Source: Algoriphagus sp.
Lineage (GTDB): Bacteria; Bacteroidota; Bacteroidia; Cytophagales; Cyclobacteriaceae
Reading direction: 5' to 3'
NCBI GenBank assembly: GCA_018336015.1
Contig: JAGXQZ010000050.1
Coordinates: forward strand, 172,772 to 236,771
Length of the DNA stretch: 64,000 nt
Each line of letters begins with the position of its first letter. The first letter of the stretch is position 1. The notes beneath the pieces are model-generated. The model searched no databases, was not told the origin of the DNA, and was given only the letters and a program-made list of their open reading frames with translations. Positions 34,866-42,300 of the stretch are shown here, piece by piece. Position numbers and translations under genes: made by a program.

Positions 34866-35288
34866 ATGAGTGAATTTAAACCCTTTCACCTCGCTTTCCC
34901 CATCCGTGACATCGAAGAAACTCGCCAATTCTACGGAGACTTGTTGGGTTGCGAAATCGGCCGAAGCACTGACAAATGGATCGATTTCAACTTTTTTGGA
35001 CATCAACTCTCTGCCCATATCAAGCCTGAAGAATTGGCCAATGCCAAAACAAATGAGGTGGACGGAAAAAATGTTCCAGTTCGTCATTTCGGAGCAATTT
35101 TAGGTTGGGACGAGTGGCATCAGCTTGCAGATAAACTCAAGGCGCACGGAATGGAGTTTGTCATTGAACCTTACATCAGATTCAAAGGTGAAGTGGGTGA
35201 GCAGGCTACCATGTTTTTCCTCGATCCTTGCGGAAACGCACTGGAGTTTAAATCCTTCCAAGATCCTACACAGATTTTTGCCAAATAG
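34866..35288 (+). CDS. VOC-family (glyoxalase/dioxygenase-like) protein
   Basis: 140-residue VOC-fold protein with two beta-alpha-beta-beta-beta modules. Segments [20 protein letters not shown] (about 7-26), GHQLSAHIK (about 45), [11 protein letters not shown] (about 75) and [16 protein letters not shown] (about 115-130) carry the His/Glu positions of the usual metal site. The reaction is unknown; members include lyases, isomerases and dioxygenases. It is 8 bases ahead of the PLP-enzyme gene and probably shares its transcript. Confidence 0.85.
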   Translation: MSEFKPFHLAFPIRDIEETRQFYGDLLGCEIGRSTDKWIDFNFFGHQLSAHIKPEELANAKTNEVDGKNVPVRHFGAILGWDEWHQLADKLKAHGMEFVIEPYIRFKGEVGEQATMFFLDPCGNALEFKSFQDPTQIFAK

Positions 35289-35296
35289 TCCAGATT

Positions 35297-36361
35297 GTGA
35301 ATAATCTGAACCTCGATCGGCGTATTGGCCCGACTATTCAGGTCGGGAAGATGAGTTACCTCTATTTCAGTGGAACGTCCTATCTGGGTATAGATCATGA
35401 TCAACATTACCAAGCAGTATTAATAGACTGTATCCGACAATATGGATTCAGCCAAGGGCTGAGCCGGGTCAATAATGTTCGATTGAAGGTTTATGAGGCG
35501 TTTGAGCAGTATTTCGCAAAAAAAGCTCAAGCTGAAGATGCCGTAGTGATGAGTTCAGGATACCTGTCCGGAATCACGGCTGTTCAATATGTGTATCCCA
35601 AATCGGAGCTCTGTTGGGCAGCGCCGGACACGCATCCTGCTATTCTGCCTACAGGCTTTAAATCTGATATTCAATTGAATTTTATACAATGGAAAAATCA
35701 GTGTTTGGAGCAATCAGAGGAGCTTTCACCTAGGAAAATTCTGATTTTGGGTAATGCGGTTGATCCGCTTCAGGCCGAGATTCATGACTATTCATGGGTT
35801 CAGGAAGTAGCCAAAAAGCATGAGGTCACACTCCTGATTGATGACAGCCATGCCTTTGGGGTGTTGGGAAAAAGTGTATTCGGAACCTATGCTGAAAATT
35901 CGTTTCCAAATGTAAACTTGGTCATTTCCGGTTCCTTGGGAAAAGGCTTGGCCATGCCGGCAGGGATAATTTTGGGAAAAAAGGAGGTGATTCAGGGAAT
36001 CAAAAGTCAGGTGATTTTTGCAGGAGCTTCACCCTGTTCGCCTGCTAATCTCCAGGCTTTTCTGGAAACTCAGGATATCTACAAAGCCCAAAGGCAAAAA
36101 ATCAGAGACTTTACCGGTGTTTTCTATCAAGAAACAGCCGACTTATCCACAGTTTCAGGTTCAGCAAAATTCCCTGTTTTTATCCTAAAAGATCCCACTT
36201 GGTCTGATAAGTTGGAGAAAATGGGATTTATCACGTCGTCTTTTTCCTATCCTACTTCGGAAAGTCCTCGTATCAGTCGTATTGTCATTTCGGGTTTTCA
36301 TTCACTTAGGGACTTGATGGCCTTAAATGAAGCTCTTCATCAACTTTCCGAAAAATCATGA
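35297..36361 (+). CDS. PLP-dependent alpha-oxoamine-synthase-like enzyme
   Basis: Fold type I PLP enzyme of 354 residues, resembling 8-amino-7-oxononanoate synthase and related alpha-oxoamine synthases but some 30-40 residues shorter. The AONS-like start LYFSGTSYLGIDHD (about 22), the GFSQGLSR loop (about 51), the cofactor Asp/His in LIDDSHAFGVLG (about 185) and the Schiff-base Lys in SGSLGKGLAMPAG (about 220) are all present. No other biotin genes are near, so biotin synthesis is not assumed. GTG start at 35297 without a strong ribosome site. The downstream serine hydrolase overlaps by 4 bases. Confidence 0.8.
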   Translation: MNNLNLDRRIGPTIQVGKMSYLYFSGTSYLGIDHDQHYQAVLIDCIRQYGFSQGLSRVNNVRLKVYEAFEQYFAKKAQAEDAVVMSSGYLSGITAVQYVYPKSELCWAAPDTHPAILPTGFKSDIQLNFIQWKNQCLEQSEELSPRKILILGNAVDPLQAEIHDYSWVQEVAKKHEVTLLIDDSHAFGVLGKSVFGTYAENSFPNVNLVISGSLGKGLAMPAGIILGKKEVIQGIKSQVIFAGASPCSPANLQAFLETQDIYKAQRQKIRDFTGVFYQETADLSTVSGSAKFPVFILKDPTWSDKLEKMGFITSSFSYPTSESPRISRIVISGFHSLRDLMALNEALHQLSEKS

Positions 36362-37590
36362 AAAAGCTACTCTATCTCCTCGCCTTTTCTTTTGGGATGA
36401 TTTCTTGCGAGAGCAAAGATCCTGTGCTTTTTGAGGAAGGATTGGAAAACTACCCGACTTTGAAAAAAGTACTTTCGGATACGTCCAAATTCCAGGTTCA
36501 GATTATCTATACGCAGATTGACCGCAATGAACACGGGAATCCGCTTTTTACAGACCATTCCTTTAATCTGAACGATAATCACTATTTCTATCCCGCTTCC
36601 ACGGTGAAGTTACCGATTGCTTTGGTGGCCTTGGAGTGGCTTGAGGAGCAAGATATTGATGGATTGACTATGGAAACCGCCATGCTCACAGATTCGGTGA
36701 GGCCTTCCCAGCTACCTGCCTACAACGATTCAACAGCTCAAAATGGATTGCCTAGCATCGGGCATTACATCAAGAAGATTTTGCTGGTTTCTGATAACGA
36801 TGCTTCTAACCGACTCTATGAGTTGATGGGGATGGACTATATCAATCAAAAGCTAAGGGAAAAGGGTTTACTGAATTCAGTAATCACCCAGCGTTTGAGT
36901 TTTCCTATTTCTCCCGAAGAAAACAGACATTTCAACCCGATTCGATTTGTGGACAACTTCGGAAAAACCCTTTTAGAACTGCCTGCCAGGCACTCGGACA
37001 GTGCGTATGTGGTGCCGGGGAATCCAAAAATCGGTCAGGCTTTTTATCGAAATGATTCCCTTATACAGGGAGGAATGGATTTTTCCTATAAAAACAAGTT
37101 TGCCCTTTCAGACCTTCATGGAGTAGTCAAGCGAATCGTCTTTCCAGAAGCTTTTGTAGGGATCGAGCGATTTAATCTGAATGAGGAGCATCGCAACTTT
37201 ATATTGAAGTACATGAGTATGCTTCCCCGAGAAAGTAATTTTCCCAAGTACGACACCACGGAATACTACGACAGCTACTCCAAGTTTTTCAAGTTTGGGT
37301 CAGACAAAACCCCGATTCCTTCCAGATTTCGGATTTTCAACAAGACAGGTTGGTCTTATGGATTCCTGATTGACGGGTCCTATTTTGTGGACTATGAAGC
37401 AGGCGTGGAGTTTTTTGTTTCCGCTGTCGTCTATGTCAACGAGGATCAGATCCTCAACGATGACAAGTACGAGACCGAGGAGATTGGCTTACCTTTTTTC
37501 GCAGAGTTGGGCGACTATTTGTACCAAAGAGAATTGAAAAGGAAAAAGCAGATACCGGCGAAACTGCCGAATATCAGTTGGATTGACTAA
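36358..37590 (+). CDS. Class A beta-lactamase-fold serine hydrolase lipoprotein
   Basis: 410-residue predicted lipoprotein (lipobox MISC, Cys17) with a penicillin-binding-protein/class A beta-lactamase fold. The three active-site motifs are present: STVK at 81-84 (nucleophile Ser and Lys), SDN at 145-147 and KTG at 329-331. The Glu166-bearing omega loop of true lactamases is not clearly recognisable and the protein is well over 100 residues longer than TEM-like enzymes, so a periplasmic peptidase or esterase role is as likely as antibiotic hydrolysis. It overlaps the PLP-enzyme gene by 4 bases (ATGA). Confidence 0.85.
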   Translation: MKKLLYLLAFSFGMISCESKDPVLFEEGLENYPTLKKVLSDTSKFQVQIIYTQIDRNEHGNPLFTDHSFNLNDNHYFYPASTVKLPIALVALEWLEEQDIDGLTMETAMLTDSVRPSQLPAYNDSTAQNGLPSIGHYIKKILLVSDNDASNRLYELMGMDYINQKLREKGLLNSVITQRLSFPISPEENRHFNPIRFVDNFGKTLLELPARHSDSAYVVPGNPKIGQAFYRNDSLIQGGMDFSYKNKFALSDLHGVVKRIVFPEAFVGIERFNLNEEHRNFILKYMSMLPRESNFPKYDTTEYYDSYSKFFKFGSDKTPIPSRFRIFNKTGWSYGFLIDGSYFVDYEAGVEFFVSAVVYVNEDQILNDDKYETEEIGLPFFAELGDYLYQRELKRKKQIPAKLPNISWID

Positions 37591-37663
37591 ATAGAAGCTA
37601 ACAAAACTTTTCATTTGATCCTTTTTCAAAGCTGCGGCTGCCGAGATTATAAGAGTTAAATAC

Positions 37664-37687
37664 CATTTTCCTGACGTCAGGAAAATG
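37664..37687. promoter_or_regulatory. Perfect 24-bp palindrome, candidate operator
   Basis: CATTTTCCTGACGTCAGG continued by AAAATG is an unbroken palindrome centred on ACGT. The absence of a loop and of a T-run makes a terminator unlikely. It lies 73 bases before the small membrane-protein gene at 37761, so a dimeric regulator could bind it. Confidence 0.5.
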
Positions 37688-37760
37688 ATCTAATTGCCTC
37701 AAAAAACTGAAAAATACATAGGCCACCCTTTCGGATTATTTTAGTACAAAGCAAAACCGA

Positions 37761-37988
37761 ATGAAAAACTTTAAAATCTATCTAAAAGCCAAAACCACTT
37801 TGGTTTTCCACTTGGTATTCTCCTTGGGATACTTTTTACTCGTTCAGGCCTACGTTTACCCGACCTTATGTTTCGATTTCTCGGCGGCTTTTGAGACAAA
37901 GACTTGGTTTGAGCTTCTGTTTATGAACTCATTTCTGTTGGTGACTCAGTATTTCTGGTTTTGGAAGCCAAATCAAAAGCGAGATTAA
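37761..37988 (+). CDS. Small two-helix membrane protein
   Basis: 75-residue protein, not recognised. Two hydrophobic segments (about 14-32 and 50-68) predict a hairpin in the inner membrane with Lys-rich ends (MKNFKIYLKAKT at the start and NQKRD at the end), and a Cys in PTLCFDF lies in the loop. It follows the serine-hydrolase gene by 170 bases with a perfect palindrome in between, which suggests its own promoter. Support is moderate: codon usage looks normal and no better reading exists. Confidence 0.55.
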   Translation: MKNFKIYLKAKTTLVFHLVFSLGYFLLVQAYVYPTLCFDFSAAFETKTWFELLFMNSFLLVTQYFWFWKPNQKRD

Positions 37989-38084
37989 TTTTCCATTAGA
38001 TGGAGCTATTATTGGTGTTTTGAGTTTTTATAAATCCGCGCTTTTTCCTCAAAAACTTGCCTGATTTTATTCAAGCTTTTCCCG

Positions 38085-38170
38085 CTGATTTACGCAGATG
38101 TATAAGCACAGCATCTCGCTGATCTAAATCATTCTGCGTAGATCTGCGACGTTTTCTGCGCATAGCTGCG
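38085..38170. repeat. CGCAGAT/GCTGAT-type intergenic repeat, copy 2
   Basis: Words shared with the copies at 13950 and 48720 include CGCTGATTTACGCAGATG, TCTCGCTGATCTAAATC, CTGCGTAGATCTGCGAC and TAGCTGCGGGA. It lies in the 243-base gap before the cryptochrome terminator, where no gene is seen. Confidence 0.6.
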
Positions 38171-38194
38171 GGATACTTGTTTAAGGTTTCTCAC

Positions 38195-38221
38195 AAAAAA
38201 ACCTCAGGAAAATTCCTGAGG
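38195..38221 (-). terminator. Terminator of cryptochrome-DASH
   Basis: CCTCAGGAA (38202-38210) pairs with TTCCTGAGG (38213-38221). On the minus strand the stem is followed by seven T, 11 bases past the gene's stop codon. Confidence 0.88.
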
Positions 38222-38231
38222 CGTGGGGTCA

Positions 38232-39674
38232 TTAATATGCTTTTTCGAGTTTGGGAATTTTTACTTGGGGCTGTGGATAAGTATTGCCGAGTTGAATTTT
38301 TAAGGCTCTCAATTGGGCTGTGGATAACTCCCAAGGCTGATGGATATCAAATCCCTTAATCGACTGTAATTCAGGAATCCAAAGCCTTACAAAATCGCCT
38401 TTTTTATCGTAATTGTTGGCCTGTCTGAGGATGTTGAAATACCGATTTTCTCGAGGATCATTTCCTACGCCTCCCACATACATCCAGTTGCCCCAGTTGG
38501 AGCAGACATCGTAATCGATCAGCTGACTTTCGAAGTAGCTTGCTCCCCAAGTCCAGTCAATTCCCAGGTCATTGACCAAGAAGCTCGCCACATTTTGACG
38601 GCCACGATTGGACATAAAACCCGTTGCTTTCAATTCACGCATATTAGCATCCACAAAAGGAACTCCTGTCAACCCCTCAACCCAGCGCTGAAATTGCTCC
38701 TGATCTCTCCTCCAGGAGTCCTTTTGATGACGGATGCCTTGAATATCAAATATTTTGTCCCCGTGTTTCTTGGCTATAAACCGAAAATAATCTCTCCAAA
38801 TCAATTCGAAAATCAGCCAATACGTGCTATCGTTTTTCTTTCGCTCGCGCTCATACTTTTTCACCTCTTCATAGATAGTCCTAGGAGAGATGCAGCCCAA
38901 GGCCAACCAAGAGGAAAACTTCGAGCTATAATCCATCCCGATCAACCCATTGCGGGTTTCCTTGTAGACTTTCAGTAAATCCTTTTCCCAGAAATAGGAC
39001 CGGAGTCGCCCCAGCGCGGATGTCTCTCCACCTTTTATCTCCAACCACGATTTGACATCCTGCTTGGGTTCCTCCAGTCCATAGGCTTTTAGGTTTGGCA
39101 ATTCTGATCCACTGGAGTTCAGTGCCTCTTTTGGGTAATTTATCTTCTTCAGTTCAGGATAAGTCAATCTGATTTTCGATTGCTTTTCCACCTCTTTCCG
39201 GAATTGAGTAAACACTTCCGGAGTTTGCTTAGCTGGAAATGGCAGATCATCCAAATGGTAAAGTGTGCTTTGCCAGAAGCTTTCACAGGCAATTCCATTG
39301 GCGAAAGCGAACTTTTCTAAAGACTTATCCACATTTCGTTCTTCGGAAGTGACTTCTTTCGAGAAGAAAATGGCCTTTGCTTCAACTTTTTTAGCTAATT
39401 CAATTACTGCTTCTTCTGGCTTCCCCTGAAGAATCACCAGATCTCCGCCCAGCCTTCGAAAAGAATGCCTCAAATCGGCAACAGATTCCAACAGGAATTT
39501 GGCTCGAAAGGAACCTGTTTTAGGAAATCCCAATTCGGTTTTTTCAAACATTCTAGGATCAAGGCAATAAACAGGTATCACTTCTTTCCCTTGCAAAATA
39601 GCACGGGTCAGCACCTCATTGTCTCTTACTCTAAGATCGTTTCTAAACCAAACCAGGACTCTGTTGTACTTCAT
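38232..39674 (-). CDS. DASH-family cryptochrome/photolyase
   Basis: Flavoprotein of 480 residues in the cryptochrome-DASH group, which repairs cyclobutane dimers chiefly in single-stranded or looped DNA using blue light. The N-terminal photolyase domain starts VLVWFRNDLRVRDNEVLTRA with the PVYCLDPRMF segment. The FAD-binding domain shows GYSSKFSSWLALGCISPRTI-like residues (about 250), WRDYFRF (about 295), GFMSNRGRQNVASFLVNDLG (about 355) and the DASH-typical WMYVGGVGNDPRENRYF (about 405-421). FAD and antenna binding are expected. It has its own terminator and no operon partner. Confidence 0.95.
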   Translation of the reverse strand: MKYNRVLVWFRNDLRVRDNEVLTRAILQGKEVIPVYCLDPRMFEKTELGFPKTGSFRAKFLLESVADLRHSFRRLGGDLVILQGKPEEAVIELAKKVEAKAIFFSKEVTSEERNVDKSLEKFAFANGIACESFWQSTLYHLDDLPFPAKQTPEVFTQFRKEVEKQSKIRLTYPELKKINYPKEALNSSGSELPNLKAYGLEEPKQDVKSWLEIKGGETSALGRLRSYFWEKDLLKVYKETRNGLIGMDYSSKFSSWLALGCISPRTIYEEVKKYERERKKNDSTYWLIFELIWRDYFRFIAKKHGDKIFDIQGIRHQKDSWRRDQEQFQRWVEGLTGVPFVDANMRELKATGFMSNRGRQNVASFLVNDLGIDWTWGASYFESQLIDYDVCSNWGNWMYVGGVGNDPRENRYFNILRQANNYDKKGDFVRLWIPELQSIKGFDIHQPWELSTAQLRALKIQLGNTYPQPQVKIPKLEKAY

Positions 39675-39848
39675 GTTTGGCGAACAGGTTGTTTAAGAAA
39701 AGTGTTTGAAAACTTCCACAAAAAATCTTTTTGGGTAATGTATCAAAGTTTTTTAGAGGAAAAAGCGAGTTACTTTTTACAAGCCCATGCGTTTTGATTT
39801 CCTTATTTCAAGCGATTTGGCTTATCTTTTGGCTTAAATCTATTCTCA

Positions 39849-42254
39849 ATGACCCTTAAATTTTTGCCTGTTAGCATTTTGTTAGCCCTGGTTTCCTGTC
39901 AGACCTCTCTTACTCCTGATCAAAGTTTATTTGAAGATTTAAGCACGCAGGAAGGAATAAAAGGAAAATCCGAATACCTCGCTTCCCCTTTTGTGACAGC
40001 TGGTGATCGGGTGTATTTGATCGGTCACCAAAATGGGTCTTTCCCGGATTTGGGTTGGCATGTGGAGGGAGAGATGGGGGGCATTTGGCTTCATCCGATC
40101 AAGTTGATGGATGGGTTTACCGCCTCCGTAAAAGTGGATGGTCATTCTTTTTGTTTGGATCAGGCGAGATCTTTTACCAATTATCCTTTTTCCAATGTGC
40201 TTCAATTTTCTTTGGAAAACTCAGGTATTGAAGTCGAACGTTTGCACTTCGTACCTGATGGAAAAGAAGGGATGACCGTTTTATTCCGGGTTAAAAATGT
40301 GGATAAGTCTGAAAAGACAACCCAATTTCAGTTCAACGCCTTTGTGGATTTGATGCCGGTTTGGCTAGGCGATCGTACCGGAATGATCGATCAAGCTGAT
40401 GTGATTTCTTTTGACGAAATGACGAATACCTTTTCTGCAAAAGATGAAGGCAATCCTTGGTTTACAGTTTGGGGAACAGCGGAAGGAATTTCGATTTCTC
40501 CTCAGGAAGAATTGACCTGTGCCTATTCACCCAAAGGAAAAGGGGCGGCCGCTGGATTTTCTCTGCAAGTGACCTTGCCGGCGGGTTCTGAGCAAATTAT
40601 CCCAATATTTATCGCCGGTTCTACCGAAAGCGAATTAAAAGCCATGGAAACTTTAGTTGATCTCAGGCAAAACTTGGATTCGGATTGGTTTGCCAAAAAG
40701 AAGCGATATGAAGTTTTTGCCCACCAAGCAGAAATACAGATTCCCGATCCTGAATTGCAGCGAACGTTCCAATGGATCAAATACAATACGGATTGGCTGG
40801 TGCGGGATGTGCCGGGAATTGGGAGGGGTTTTGGAGCAGGCCTGCAGGATTATCCTTGGTTTTTTGGAGTCGATAGTGAATACACGATCCAGGGTTTGAT
40901 TGCAACGGGAAGAAAGGACCTCGTTTACTCTACCCTCGAACTTATCCACAGTCTATCTGAAAAAGAGAACGGAAATGGCAGAATCATCCATGAGGTAAGT
41001 ACCAATGGAGCGGTATTTAATCCCGGAAATATCAATGAGACCCCACAATGGGCATCCACGATTTGGGAAGTGTATCGTTGGACTGGAGATCGGGAATTGT
41101 TGGAAAAGTATTTTCCTTCCATAGAAAAAGGATTGGATTGGTTGCTCCGGGAAAATGACAAAGATGGCAATCTACTTGCTGACGGTTATGGAATGATGGA
41201 AATCCACGGGCTCAAATCCGAAATGATTGATGTAGCTGCTTATTCCCAAAAGGCATTTGCAGATGCCGCGAAAATGGCTGAAATCCTTGGAAAAACCGAT
41301 CTTTCGAAAAGTTATCAACATACTTCCGATGCCCTGGCAGCTAAGATCAATTCTGATTTTTGGGTAGAGGAATTTGGAAGTTATGCGGATTTTATCGGGA
41401 CCGTAGACGAGGCTTTGCACTTGGTGGATGATGCAATCATCCGTGCGGATACGCTGAAAAAACCTTGGGCAGTGGAAGAGCTGAATGCTACTAAAGCCAA
41501 GTTATCCACATTGCCCAAGAATCAGAAACAGGGTTTTGTACTCTTCCACAACTGGGTAGTCAATACCCCGATGGAAACCGGAATTGCGGATCCTGAAAAG
41601 GCTAAAATCGCTTTGGTTACCGCTAAAAAATACACCAATCCTTTCGGAACCTTTGTGACGGGTATCGATCGGGACGAACAGGCCGAAAATGAAGATGGAT
41701 CTTTTGCAGGAAGCAAGAGCTTTTCCTACACGGGTGCGGTGATGACTTTGCCCACGGGAGTAACTGCCATCGGAGAAAACAACTATGGCAATCCGGATGC
41801 AGCGCTCGACTACCTGAAGCGGATGACCCGAAGTTTTGGATTTGCCTTGCCGGGATCGATGTATGAGGTTTCGCCTGATTACGGGATGTTTACCCAAGCT
41901 TGGAATCTCTACAGTTTTAGTGTACCGATTGTGATGCAGTTTTTCGGGATTCAGCCTGATGCCGGAAATAAAGTGATCCACATCCGCCCTCAGATGCCAA
42001 CAGCCTGGGAGGAAGCTTCTATCCAAAAAGTCATGGTGGGTGATAATGAAATCAAAATCAGCTATGTGGATAAGTCAGGAATTCGAGCCATAGAGGTCGA
42101 GCAAACCCAATCGAAATGGGGTATTTCCATTGAGATTCCTGAGGAATTTTCCAAAGTAAAAGTTCTCGGGAAAGAAGTCAGTTCGGATACAAAAGGTGGG
42201 TATCGTAGAATATTGATGACAGGTAAAAAAGTAAGAGTGGAGGGGAGTAAATGA
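39849..42254 (+). CDS. Six-hairpin glycosidase-fold lipoprotein
   Basis: 801-residue predicted lipoprotein (LALVSC, Cys17), thus probably outer-membrane or periplasmic. An N-terminal beta-sandwich domain (about 30-280) precedes an alpha/alpha six-barrel (about 290-680) with segments IKYNTDWLVRDVPG, GLQDYPWFFGVDSEYTIQGL, NINETPQWASTIWEVYRWTG and YGMMEIHGLKSEMID, which resemble the amylo-alpha-1,6-glucosidase/GH133 and related GH15-like groups. A C-terminal sandwich ends the protein. Acidic residues in DYPWFFGVDSE and GMMEIHG are plausible catalytic groups. The sugar target is not certain. It is convergent with the DUF5916 gene. Confidence 0.75.
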   Translation: MTLKFLPVSILLALVSCQTSLTPDQSLFEDLSTQEGIKGKSEYLASPFVTAGDRVYLIGHQNGSFPDLGWHVEGEMGGIWLHPIKLMDGFTASVKVDGHSFCLDQARSFTNYPFSNVLQFSLENSGIEVERLHFVPDGKEGMTVLFRVKNVDKSEKTTQFQFNAFVDLMPVWLGDRTGMIDQADVISFDEMTNTFSAKDEGNPWFTVWGTAEGISISPQEELTCAYSPKGKGAAAGFSLQVTLPAGSEQIIPIFIAGSTESELKAMETLVDLRQNLDSDWFAKKKRYEVFAHQAEIQIPDPELQRTFQWIKYNTDWLVRDVPGIGRGFGAGLQDYPWFFGVDSEYTIQGLIATGRKDLVYSTLELIHSLSEKENGNGRIIHEVSTNGAVFNPGNINETPQWASTIWEVYRWTGDRELLEKYFPSIEKGLDWLLRENDKDGNLLADGYGMMEIHGLKSEMIDVAAYSQKAFADAAKMAEILGKTDLSKSYQHTSDALAAKINSDFWVEEFGSYADFIGTVDEALHLVDDAIIRADTLKKPWAVEELNATKAKLSTLPKNQKQGFVLFHNWVVNTPMETGIADPEKAKIALVTAKKYTNPFGTFVTGIDRDEQAENEDGSFAGSKSFSYTGAVMTLPTGVTAIGENNYGNPDAALDYLKRMTRSFGFALPGSMYEVSPDYGMFTQAWNLYSFSVPIVMQFFGIQPDAGNKVIHIRPQMPTAWEEASIQKVMVGDNEIKISYVDKSGIRAIEVEQTQSKWGISIEIPEEFSKVKVLGKEVSSDTKGGYRRILMTGKKVRVEGSK

Positions 42255-42259
42255 GGGTT

Positions 42260-42293
42260 AAACCTATCAGGTTTTCCAATACCTGACAGGTTT
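42260..42293. repeat. CCTGTCAGG-family palindrome, copy 3 (probable terminator)
   Basis: AAACCTATCAGGT (42260-42272) and ACCTGACAGGTTT (42281-42293) pair at 12 of 13 positions, the exception being an A-C mismatch. It lies between the convergent glycosidase and DUF5916 genes. Confidence 0.75.
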
Positions 42294-42300
42294 AAACATA

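Noticed and set aside
35297..36361. Biotin synthesis gene bioF
   Set aside because: The AONS-like motifs are present, but the protein is short and no bioA, bioB, bioC or bioD lies near, so a biotin label was not given.
36358..37590. Antibiotic-resistance beta-lactamase
   Set aside because: SxxK, SDN and KTG are shared with penicillin-binding proteins and peptidases. The long size and unclear omega-loop Glu do not support a resistance call.
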